From Endomychus coccineus (lineage: Eukaryota; Arthropoda; Insecta; Coleoptera; Endomychidae): a DNA stretch of 64,000 bases. Positions 1 through 11,700 of the stretch are shown piece after piece. Where the stretch lies: the NCBI GenBank assembly GCA_958510875.1, contig OY294070.1, positions 20,699,631 to 20,763,630 of the forward strand, in the 5' to 3' direction. Made by a program: the position numbers and the translations under genes. Below the pieces are notes generated by a model. The model did no database searches and was not told the origin of the DNA. It saw only the letters and a list, made by a program, of their open reading frames with translations. Each line of letters starts with the position of its first letter. The stretch's first letter is position 1.

Positions 1-300
1 GGAATCGTATTCAACGACCCAAAAAATCTCCTTGGTGCATTCGAAATGTCTAAAACACGTAAATTGCAAAATAACATATAGGGGTGCAAAATTGGCCAAT
101 TTCGTCGATTTGACCACCCCTACGATGGATTGCAAGTAAATATGGCTACGGATTCGTGTTCAGCGACCCAAAAAACCCCTAGGTGCACTCGAAATGCCGA
201 AATACCTTTTTTTGTAGAAAATACAATTCAAAACTTTTGAGATTTCGGGCCATTTTCGCCCCCAATGAGTGGGGTTGGGGTTCCGAAGAGGTTTTAAGGT
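1..300. repeat. two units of a dispersed repeat with a TTCGTGATCAGCGACCC-like core
   Basis: Two related stretches begin near positions 3 and 152, each reading roughly attcgt-ttca-cgacccaaaaaa and followed by ccttggtgca or cctaggtgca, about 149 bp apart. The same core recurs inside the foldback array at 12801-14400 and near 27010, 29430 and 36330-36870. The short frame on the - strand here has no recognisable product. The repeat family is not identified. Confidence 0.5.
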
Positions 301-559
301 ATATGAATGAACCTGAGAACCTCCTGAAGCTAATGCAAAAGAATTTTTGATTCGAACTTATACGTTTTTTTTTATTATAGCTAAAATCCCGGACTATTGC
401 ACATAATGATACAATTATCAAGTTACCGGGTTATCCGCATACGCGCAGTAGAAATTCTTGTCCATTCTTGAATGAATTAAGCTAATGAAGCATAACATTG
501 GACGGCCCGAATTTTCACAGTTTCCCAATTTGTCACAGACAAACTGCCAGGAAGATGAC

Positions 560-1060
560 GTTCAACATTGAAAAGCCCTGTATTCAGATTTTAAAACTAG
601 ATTTGATGATGTTTTGACTCTGGTAGTACCATAGTGGATAATGAACCCAAATGGTGACATTTAGTACCGTAGTGAATAATGATCCCAAATGGTGACATTT
701 AGTACCATGGTGGATAATGCACCCAAATAGTGACATGGAAAAAACGGATGTTACATTACAAGAGGAACTGATCGGAACAAAGCACTGACGAAGTACTTAA
801 GGTTTTCAGTTTAGAAACGGATATCAGCAATTCTGGCGTCCAAAAGACATACCTGTTACTTATCCCGTATTGTGAAATATCGCAAGAAAGTTTTTAATTG
901 CTTTACCATCCTCATATCTAGTGGAAAGGGGTTTCAGCGCGGTTGCTAATCTCCTAACAACAAAAAAAGAAATAGAATGGTCATCACTAACCAAGGAGAT
1001 TTGAGATTAAACCTAACTAAATTGATGCCAAATGTTGAAAAAATGTATTATTAAAGCATC
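560..1060 (+). pseudogene. hAT transposase C-terminal remnant
   Basis: A broken + strand frame near 895-1045 reads roughly LPSSYLVERGFSAVANLL, then, after a frameshift, TNQGDLRLNLTK. Both resemble the C-terminal dimerisation region of ZBED/SCAND3-like hAT transposases. The upstream part is interrupted by stops and by a 38-bp tandem repeat. No terminal inverted repeats were found, so this is a decayed fragment in DNA upstream of the first visible VPS50 exon, probably a VPS50 intron. Confidence 0.55.
625..737. repeat. 38-bp tandem repeat, three copies
   Basis: Three consecutive units (625-662, 663-700, 701-737) each begin agtacc and contain cccaaatggtgacat with a few substitutions. The block sits inside the hAT remnant, so it probably arose by local duplication of transposon sequence. 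Confidence 0.8.
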
Positions 1061-1289
1061 AGTTTCGTCCCTCCCACTGAAAGTATTTATTTTTTGCTTA
1101 GTCATTTTCTGTAACAGATACTAAATTTTAATTTGGTTCGTTTTAGTTAAAATTTAATTAATAAACGTATAAAACTTAACATGTGTTCTTTTAAGTTTTT
1201 CACACTACACTTCAATACAGTTAGAAATTTTAATTTAAAAGTGACTAGCACTATACCAGCTGTCAAAAACACATTTGAACTTAATGAAT

Positions 1290-1665
1290 TTGCATAAATT
1301 CTATATCAGGTAGGTAAGCAGGGGATCTACCCAAAACCGGAAAACTTGGCAAGTGGTCTACGAAACAAAAAAGTTTAGCGACCTCTGGTGTAGTTGAATC
1401 CGCCGGACTATACCTATTTGTTTGAATAGATTTTCTGTATATGTGAAAATCCAAGTGATTACCATCTTTTATAATGTTAATATCAAGGAAAGGAAGCTCA
1501 TTATCTGTTTGTATTTCGTCGGTTAATTTCAGTGAATCAAATTAGCTATTAAGCGTATTCAAAAAGCCATGTAAATCAAAATCTTTACTTATAATCACGA
1601 AAATGTCGTCAACTTTTGTAAACTGCTCCAATTTTTATTTTAAGGAGCTTTCAAGTACGCTTAGA
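1290..1665 (-). mobile_element. Penelope-like element, inverted reverse-transcriptase part
   Basis: Read on the - strand, this stretch matches the end of the reverse-transcriptase domain of the copy at 17430-18830: [10 protein letters not shown], then GNHLDFHIYRKSIQTNR. It ends abruptly and is followed at about 1690 by the downstream part of the same element type in the opposite orientation, so the two pieces form one internally inverted copy. Confidence 0.6.
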
Positions 1666-1689
1666 AAAAAGAAACATTTTACCTCGGTA

Positions 1690-2055
1690 TAAAGAACATT
1701 TTGCCCATATAAAGAAAAATATTGGTGAAAAATCAGCGTTAGCCGAACATATTTTGAATACAGGTCACACCATTTCTCAAGAAAGTTTATCACTTTTAAA
1801 ACACAGTACGGACAAATATCTAGGTAATTTAGAAAGGATGAAAATGTTCAAACTAAATGCAATTTATCAAATTCCGATTCATCTCCTGCTGGGGTAACTC
1901 CTTTGCATTATTATCCCCCAATAGTATTTAAACAGGCACATTTTGATTTATAATTTGGTTTACTCTGATAATGGCTACTTGGTAGCTGAAAGGTCCTCAG
2001 TACTTTATTGGTATTTTTACTACATAAAGGTGATTATTTCTTATTTATAGTGTTA
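1690..2055 (+). mobile_element. Penelope-like element, endonuclease part and 3' end
   Basis: The + strand resembles the GIY-YIG region (HILNTGHTISQESLSLLKH, then LGNLERMKMFKLNAIY) and ends with a conserved tail containing gatgatggctactt and gaaaggtcctcagtacttta. The same tail ends the copies at 18830 and 46310. The frame is broken. Confidence 0.65.
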
Positions 2056-2470
2056 TAGTGTATCCACTGAAATAGAAATGAAATTATTTCTTATTATTAA
2101 ATGATTCATGATTCACTTGGGAATGTATCCTCAAATAAGAGACTGGGTTTCTTAAAAATAAAGATTGTAGAAAAAAGTTATTAAAATTTTGTTGAGTAAA
2201 TTAAAAAGTAGATAAATCTTAAGGATTGGTTAATTAAAATAGAACTACGAGTAATTAACCATCCCAAATGGTTAATTGAATTATGAACAAGTTTTCATAT
2301 CCTAATTCGATCCAACCCTACACTTCCTTCAATAATAATTGTGCATGTGATTTGCAAATTAAGAATATAACTAGAACACCAGAACTTTTCATTTGTACTC
2401 CTAAAGTAACATCGCTGCAATTTTATTTGGCAAATGTGTGATAATCCATAATAACTAAGGTATATTTTAG
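2056..2470. other. AT-rich intron with no recognised feature
   Basis: Nothing coding or repetitive is recognised. The stretch ends in a polypyrimidine-poor acceptor, tatattttag, which opens the first visible VPS50 exon. Confidence 0.5.
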
Positions 2471-2766
2471 ACAATATCCCAGAACGTCTTCATACCTTGC
2501 TTGGTGCATCTTTGTAAGGTCCTTTTCAAAATAGTTCTAAGTTATCATCAGTTGACCAAATGGTACAATGTACGACTTGAAACACAAGCTGACATAGACA
2601 ATCAGGGCGTAAATATCGAGGGTAAATTGGAAAAACAAAAATTGGATCATTATTTACTAAAAATATGGGACGACGTACAGAGGAAAGTTTCGAGTTTACT
2701 ACTTAATGCCGAATTTGCAGGTTATAAATTCGATCAGTTTGTTCAAGTCTTAAGCGTTGTTCACAG
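2471..2766 (+). CDS. VPS50: VPS50 exon A (first visible)
   Basis: The exon opens after tatattttag and closes at cacag|gtgaat. It encodes [20 protein letters not shown] through [12 protein letters not shown] and ends with two nucleotides of an arginine codon. It is preceded by other coding exons outside the window, because the frame is open up to the acceptor. Confidence 0.93.
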
Positions 2767-5700
2767 GTGAATGGTTTCTCTAAATATTAATTACACATAT
2801 TCATGAGATAATATTGTAGGTTGATCCAAGTTGGCGATGAATTTTGCTCCAGCAAATCACACGATTTGCAAGAGTCTATAAGACAGCAAAGTGTGAATTA
2901 TTTCAAGAGTTATCATGCACAAAGGTTAGAAGAATTGAAGATATTTTTAGAAAACGAAGTATGGGAAATCTGCCCAGTTAAACCTAATTTCAATATCTTA
3001 CAGTTACAGGTAACGATATACTCCATGGTAATATTGTAGATATCATTCATTTCTGCTCATGCACAATTTAATTAATTATTTTGGGTTTATTTATGGTAAT
3101 TCGTTGAATATCTGTGATATGACGGACGTGGGTTACGCAATGCTAATATCCCGCTCGAAGGACCAATTCTAATTTCCTTGTTTCCCCGAATTGTGTCGAT
3201 CAGTAAAAGAGTGGCCCAATTGGGCAAAAGGTACATCAGTTCCTTCCTCGCAAATATATGGTGGCCCAAGTGAGCTTCTACTACTATAAAATAGATATCG
3301 TTCAAATAACAGTTTGGTCACATCTTAAAATAGTATTTTGGCCACTATAACCAGAATTGATAAACGCGTTAGTTTTTATAGTGAGCGTAATACAACTTGT
3401 TAATATGAACAGCACGGCAGGTAAGTTAGCATTTATTATGGCATAATTATTATTCATAAAATTATAAAATTTTTCGATTTAAGCAATTCTAACCTGAAAA
3501 ATTCGATGTTTTCAGAATTGAATCAGAGGAATTGTCAAATTCCTCAAGCTCAAGTTTTAACGAACCTACCGAATTCGAAGACTCTGGTTCCGAAATTCAA
3601 CCGTCCAGTGATGGAGAAAATTCCAGTGGTAATCTACAATGACTACTGCTTCGGGTCCTGCCGCCCCCAGAATAAAGGAAGAAAACGGATAAGGAAGGAA
3701 AATAGATGGAAAAGAACAGCTAGTAAGGTATCTAGGGAAGGGATATCTTTGGTAAAGAATTTTTTGAAGGTTCATGTCAGTTTCCACGGAAATTTCACAC
3801 AATGTTTAGAATAGACGGAAGGAGACATATTTTTGAAAATTTCTATCAGTTAGGAAATTTTGATTTGCAGACTGCTTACCTTGATGTTCAACGTAGTAAA
3901 TAAAGGCAGATTCACACATGTGGTAGATCCAAATAAGCGAAATAAAACGCTAATTTATTCTCTACCTGTAGGTTCTTGTGAACTAGGTGTAGATGTGTGC
4001 AAGGATTTTTTTTTTAAAAGCTCTAAAGGTGTCTGATGAAAGAATCACTAGAGCTATGGTAAACAAAAGAATTGGAGGACAAGTAACATCTCCACCTGTT
4101 AACAGACGAGGCAAACAATCTAACAAAAAAAAACCTCCCAAGCAACTATCCAAAATTTATAGGCCAATTTACCACTTATATGTCACACTATAGTAGAACC
4201 AAAAACCCTAATAGAATGTATTTATCTCCAGACTTAAATATATCAAAATTGTATGAACTCTATTCTGACAATAAAAAGTTAATTTTTAATGAAGATTTTA
4301 ATCTTCACTTCAGATATCCTGCTAAAGACACTTTTAAGAAATGCGACTGTCTAAACATTAAAATCAAAGCTGCAGTAGGAAGCTCCAGAACAGGAAAAGT
4401 TTCAGACAGAAAGGGAGTTGCACTTGAGAAAGGCTGAGGCAGCCCAGCCCGAGCAGGAATGAAGGATGCTTTGAAAAATATGGCAACTACGACATATATC
4501 GCTTTTGACCTCATGAGAACTTTTCCCACGCCAAACATTTCCACTGGAGTAGCTTACTATGAAAGGCAATTGTGGACTTATTGACTCGGAATTCATAATT
4601 TGCCAACAAAGAAAGCACACATGTATCTATGGCATGAAGACATGGCTTCACGAGGACCACAAGAAATTTACCTGTTTCTGGACACTCGTATCTCCCTTGT
4701 GACCGGCATTTGGGACCATTGAAAAACAAATACGGTACTTTAAAGAGATCTTTGTGCCAAAAGATTGGCTAAAGGTTATTACGGCATCAAGGACATCTAA
4801 TAAATTAACAGTTACCGAAATGGATAAGGATGACTTTAAAAGTGCAGAAAACATATTGAAACTAGTCACAAACAGAAAGAAACCCTTCCGGTCGTCCCAT
4901 TGAAAAGTCTTTTCATGGATTTTACAATACTTTAGTAACCAATAACCGAGCTGAAGACAAGGACATTATTGAACCCAATACTGACGAATAATGGCTCAAC
5001 TAGCATTATTTATTTTCGGTTATTAAAATGATTTTGGCAACTGTGTTTTTCCAACTGTGTTTTTTCAAATGAATAGAAGATGAATCAAAAAGTGTTTGGT
5101 AGTTTTATTTAGAAGCCAGTTTTATATTTGATAAAACAGCATTAGTGCCACAACTTGCCCTTTTTTAGTTACAAATCTCCAATTACTACGTGTTTCTCAA
5201 TATTGCTTATTTACACTTGGGCCACTCTTTTACTGAGCAACTCAATTGTACCACAGGGTGTTTAATAAGTTATCCGACTATTTTAACCACACTATGCACT
5301 TTTGAATAAGAAGTAGATTCATAAAATAGTCCAACTGAATACGATATACAAAATGTTGAAGTTGCAATAATAATTGGAAATTATTAAATTATTAAACTGC
5401 TATCTGTTTGATTGTAAGTAAAGTCTTCATGTAAAAACTGACATAAAAAAGGTTCGTTTTGTTCTTTAATACCTTGATAAGAGGGCACTGCAGAGGTTTT
5501 ATCTCCCTTTTTCTGTCAGATTTTTATTACATTGCATGAGAGGTTAAAAGTTTTGAAATCCTGTACTGATTCTCCTTATAAACCGAACGGTAGAAATAAC
5601 GATTTTGTTTTAAATTTGAAACTCCACTAACTTCTCAGGGTTACAACTTGATATAGAGGTAAGTTGCGGACACCAAATCTTGGTGTCCCTTTTTTCTGTG

Positions 5701-8700
5701 TTGGTTATGCGGGGCACCATTATCAATTGGATTCGACTACGTATAATACGAGGGCAAAGTGAAAGTCCCTTAAAAATAAAACAGATGGCGCCACAATCGA
5801 AAATCCCATGTGATATTTGTGATGTACCATCTTTAAGTAGAACGCATTAAAATTTTCAGACTGCTATGTCATTTTGTTGAGTTTTGACACCCATTGAAAG
5901 CAAGCAGCCTTAAAGATTTTTGTAAACATGGATAAAAGTGATTTTGGCGTACAGGGTCGGATTTAGAGGTCTGGAGGCCTCGGGGTAACAAAGGAGTGGA
6001 GGCCCCCGGCGCCAAATTATTTCCCAAATAAAATGAACAATTTTTTCAGTCGAGTTTTTCAATAAATAATTTATTGTGAAATCAAGTAAATTCTTTTAGT
6101 ATTTAACAAACATATATAAATATAATCGGAAACAAGAATTATCTGAAATAAAATTTTAACGTTAACGAACGGAACCTTCGGAGCTTTTTTCGCCGAAAAT
6201 TCAGTTCCCGAAGTAAGTCACATTCAATGCTCAGGAGAGAAAGCTTTGATAGACGGTTTTGTCCCATCGTCGTTCGAAGCCAATTTTTTATAATTTTCAT
6301 TTTTGAAAATGAGTGCTCTCCAATGCAATTTGATACCATCAAAACCAAATACATTCTCAATGCAATTTCAAGGTTTGGGAATGTAGCTCTGAAATTTTTA
6401 TCTTCGAGAATTTGGTAGTAAAATAGTTCTGGAGATTGGTCTTTTCCGAAGTCCTTTCTGTATGAGTCGATCAATACACAAATTGATTGCCTGATTGGAG
6501 TGAACAAATATAGATCAATGATTTCTGTTAATATTTAAGAACAATATAATCATGTTTGTACAAAGGTAAAGGTAAAACAGCGAAAAAAAATATCAAAGGA
6601 AAAGTTGTTTACTAGTGTTTACTAGTCGGAATTTAAAAGATTTTTTTTCCGAAGTCTATTGTGGGGCCCCTCTTTTGTGGAGGCCCCGGGGCTGTAGCCT
6701 CGGTTGCTCTCCCCTAAATCCGGCGTTGATTACGCAAACCAAAGCATCACTTGTTGAACATTATGTGGACTCTTCACCATCGAATTGAACGATTCACAAG
6801 TGATTTTTTGATTTTCGCTGTGGTAGTATAACCACAAAGGACGTCGAAAGTTCTGGTCATCCAATTGAGGTTACTCCAGAAATCTTCGATAAAATCCATG
6901 GTATGATATTGGACGATCGGCGAGTTAAAGTACACGAGATTGCTGAGGATATGGGCATCTCAACCGAACGGGTACGGAACATTTTTGAATACGAGAAGCT
7001 ATCTGCCAGATGGGTGCCGCATTTGCTCTCTGTTAGCAACAAGCGCGACAATTCATTACTGAACGTAGCACCATATCTCGCTAAATTTTAAACCTAAATT
7101 TTGGGGGTGCGCAAATGCCTTGGCGGAATTAAAGTGGACGAAATTTACAAATTATAATGGATATCGAAATGAATCTAAATACATGTCCAAGGCATTTTTT
7201 TGGACGTCACGCGCTATTATTTTCAAGTATCTTTCTAATCCACGCGTGACTCGGACAATAATCCATTTTTCCAGTAAAAACTTTTCTGCACAACAAAAAG
7301 TATTGTCTCACTTATAATAAGCATATTTTTCAAGTCGAAACGATTACGGTGATAGTATACCGAACGTAGAGCTGGGAGCACTACTTCTTTTTACTTTTTG
7401 AAGTGGTCACTTCCAACAGATCGTTGATATGGAGCAGAGAGAAAGTTGGCACCAAGACAGGTCCCTGCGGAACACTAGCGTTGATAGCCATTGTTACGGA
7501 GGATTCTTCGTAAACCATCAAAAGGAGGGATCTCTATGAGAGAGCACTTCATAGTAAGTGACACGTTGAGGTGGCATACCATATGACGGAAGTTTTCCAA
7601 AAAGGCTTTGGTGCCAGACTCGGTCTGCTTTGGAGACATCCAACGCTACAGCTAGAGGTTCCCCATATTTTTCAATAGATTTCTGCCATAAAGGTGTTTG
7701 GTACGCGAGCAAGTCTCCTGTTGATCTCTGCTGACGAAAGCTCTCTAGGTATTGGATGAGCTCGCTGTTGATTGCTTACTCAATCGCTTTAGAGATCACA
7801 GATGATGATGGTTCTATAATTATTAGCAACGATCTTCTTTATTTTGGAATTGGTTGGACTTTAGCTGTCTTCCAGCTGGAAGGAAATACACCAAGTTTGT
7901 ATGAAAGGTAAACAACCTGCAGAAAACCGGTATTAATTCTGGCGCACATTCCTTGAGAACGACTGGTTCCGTGGCTACTTCAAAGGAATGTTTGGCGATA
8001 TTCAAGCGCGATAAGAACTTTTTGCACAGTTTCGTAACCATGGACGAAACATGGATCCATCAGAACACACCAGAGACCAAAGATCAGTCGAAGCCGATAA
8101 AGGCCAAAGTGGGTTTCACTTTGCCCTCGTATTGTTGCAATTTTGCGAATTGATATTATACACTTCAATTACGTTTCAGGATAATCACCCTAAATGAAAT
8201 AATAATTTCTTTTATAAAATATTTTTTTTATCCAAATCGATCGCCAATAGTGTTATGGGATCTCAAGTTTCTTAGTAGATTAAAAGTTAGTCAAACAATG
8301 GTTTCCTCTTCTTTCTACAAAGATCTGTCAAATATCTTGAATGGAGTATGATATAGATGATGTTTTGTCGATTTATATTCTATAGGGTTTTCCATTAAGG
8401 CCGGGTAGATGTTAAAACTGAATGAAACAAGTTATGTGTGAGATATCAAAGAATTTTTGTTTTATTTGAAAGGCCTATTAATGACATTATGTGTGAAATA
8501 TTACATCGTTCAAATGGCCGCCGCGGCTTCGGTGAATGGCGCGCATTCGAGAGGTCCAATTTTCGACAACTCTGGCGCATAGATCAAGTTGAATTTGAGC
8601 AATGGCACGGGTTATGTTGACTTTGAGTGCACTAGTCGTTTGCGGCCTATTGGCATAGACCAGCGACTTAAAGAAACCCAACAAAAAAAATCTAACGGGG

Positions 8701-11700
8701 TCAAATCGCACGATCTCGGTGGCCAGATCACGTCGCCTCTGCGTGAGATAACCCAGCCCTCAAATCGCTCGTGCAGAATGTGTGGCACGTGGCGCTGTCT
8801 TGCTGAAACCATGTATCGTTCTCATCCATATGATCCAATTTGGGCCAAGAGAAATTGGTTAACATAGATCGGTAGCACTCTCCAATGATGGTGATGGCAA
8901 TGCCATCGTCGTTTTCGAAAAAGTACGGACCGATAATGCCGCCGGACCACAATCCACACCAAACAGTGACTTTCAACGAATGCATTGCCAGTTGGTGGAC
9001 CTCGTGCGGATTGGCATCGTCCCAAATTCGGCAATTTTGCCTGTTAACGTACCCATTCATACAAAAATGGGCCTCGTCGCAGAAGATGATTTTTTTGTTG
9101 AAATCGGGGTCTGCTTCCAACTGCTCCAGAGCCCAGTCAGCGTACTCACGGCGTTTTCTATGGTCGTTTACCTTCAGCTCCTAGGTCAGTTGGATCTTGT
9201 ACGGGTGTAGACCTAAGTCCCGACGCAGTATTCGCCAAGTTGATGTCTGCGAAAGGCCGAGTTCTTGTGCGCGGCGCGGAATTGACTGCCTCCGGTTCTC
9301 CTGCACACTCTCATAGACAGCGGCGATGTTTTCGGCAGATCTTGCGTTTCTTTTACGTACAGGTGTTGGCTGATTGTGCAGTGAACCAGTCAACTCAAAT
9401 TTGGCCACGAGACGTTCAATAGTCGACTAGGAAGGACTACCATGCAAACCATAAAATGGGCGCAATGAGCGCATCTTTGCCACAAGAGAACATCCATTTT
9501 GATAATAAAGTTTTACCTTTTGAACGCGTTGCTCGACACTGTAACTTGCCATGGTGATTTGTCTTGAGTGACTAAATAATAAACAATAGATTTGACAGAT
9601 GCAGCCTAAATAACATGGCTGCCATGAATTGTCAAAATGTACCCGTCCCTATTGGAAAACCCCTTATATACTTGAGTTTCACCAAATATTCCAAACCAGT
9701 TTAAACTTCCGACTGCATTTGAATTGTACTGTTTATTTTAGGAGTTTAAATCTCTTCGTTCTATATTGAAAAGCTACAAAATGAAAACACACCCACAAAC
9801 AAGCCCCACGGTGCTCATGTTTTCCACCGGTTCAAACGAATGCGGTTCGTCGACACATTCTCAAGATGGCAGTAGCACCATAGGAAGGAGCTACTTTGTC
9901 AGATATGCGAGTCACGGTACGCCTTTTGATTCCGGTTTGGACGAAACTCTCATCGAAGAAGACATCCTTGCCAATGAATACGATTATAGCGGTTATTTTA
10001 CTGATGATAGCGACGAGGAATCGGAAGATCTGAAGAAGGATTTCGTTGATGAATATGCTGACGAACCCGTTAAGTAAGTGAACTCGATAACAAAACCATC
10101 CGGCAGATTTCTATTTTGTTCTTGTTTTTTTTCGCAGAAACCCAGTGAAAACCAGGAAAGAAAAACACAATAATAAAACTCCAATACTAACGAACACAAC
10201 ATTGTCTGTCTTAAGACAAATGGGAAAATATTTACAGATGTCTAGATTGTTGAAACCAATTGCCTATCAGATCATAACGTGTATGGATCAGCTGTTTGAT
10301 TATTATTTGTTTGCAGTGCACACGTTTTTTGCTTCTGACTTGGTAAGAATATTAGTTCCAATGAACGAGCATACTCAATAGAGTTCATTATTTATTGGTT
10401 GTAACTTGTCAAAAATTCATTGATTTAACTGCCTCATAACAGATATGTTATTTTGCATTGAAATTGGTGTGTAAAAATGGGGATTGTGGTATTTTCCATT
10501 ATCCCGCTCGAAGGACCAATTGTCCGCTTATTTTTATTTTTTAATATTGATTGTGGATGAATATATTACGTTATTATTATGCATTTGCAGACTGTTTCAA
10601 GCGCTACTCTGTATTCGAGTGAATTAAATGCAACTTTAAAGAAGATTTCTTCGTTTGAGTTTTGCCCGCAAGAAAATGGTGACCATGTAAGCGAAGGTAA
10701 ATTTATCAGACCTAGTTTATCTCCGATAGTCGATTTGACGAAACCTGAACAACTGCACGGTTTGGCGGAGAGAATTGTTGCTGTGGAAAGTTTGATTTTT
10801 CTGTCAGAGCAATATCACTTTCTTCAGGGTTATTTGGAGCATCTGATCTCGCCCACCAATAGAATTATCTTGCAACAGTTTTTTACACAGGTAAGACAGT
10901 TAAATGAATTTATTTATTAATTTATCTATCGAAATGCGAGGTGGAATTCTTTGAACGGTTTGATGCCTAAAACCTCCAAACTGGGAGACTTTTAAAAACA
11001 CAATATATGTCATTCCTTTGATTTACAAATCTATTTTGGGAGCATTCAAGTATTAGTTAAACTATTTTCTCTAATATTTGAGCCTCTAATTTCTCAGGTA
11101 ATAGATGACAACAGATTCACAACACCCGCTTATAGCTTTTTTATAATGAAATTAAAAAATATAAGATTATAACCAGTGGCGTACCTAAGTGACATGGCGC
11201 CCATGGCAAGGAAGGGTTGTAATTGCGCCCCCATTGACAATGTACAATCAAGATCATTTGTTTCTCGTTTTAGTTTAGCGGGATATGATGAATTTTTACT
11301 ACATAATGAATCATTTTAAGCGATTGATCAAAATTACCTAATTAATGTATAGACGAATAGCAATAAAAGAGCACAGCAACAAAAAAAACTATCGTATTGT
11401 ATATTGTAAGGCTCTACCGAGCAGTGACAATGGGTTATCTAATAATACTAAAGTGAATACATAAATATGACAAGACACCTTTCAATTAAAACCGAATCTT
11501 TTTTTTTCTAGTCATCGAGCAAGTCAGTTTTTATTTATTTATCGAATATTTAGAAACATATTTAGGGACTTCTATATTAATTTTGTATGAATGCACTATC
11601 AGTGATTAATACAGGTATCTCTCAAATGATGAAGATCTTGATCTCCTCGACTCATAAATTCATTATTCCGTTCAAGATATTGAAGTGGAAACAGTCGTCG

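Larger units (their letters stand above)
5747..8131 (+). mobile_element. mariner element with two nested insertions
   Basis: The left end, TACGAGGGCAAAGTGAAAGT, and the right end, ACTTTGCCCTCGTA, form terminal inverted repeats. The left 200 bp (gatggcgccacaatcgaaaa, a start near atggataaaagtgattttg) is shared with copies ending at 23824, 39205, 46172 and 59934. Transposase fragments appear at 6740-7075 (helix-turn-helix, [16 protein letters not shown]) and 7966-8110 ([21 protein letters not shown], with the first catalytic Asp of the DDxD triad). A hAT-like element (5952-6728) and a non-LTR fragment (7380-7965) interrupt it. The transposase is inactive. Confidence 0.85.
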
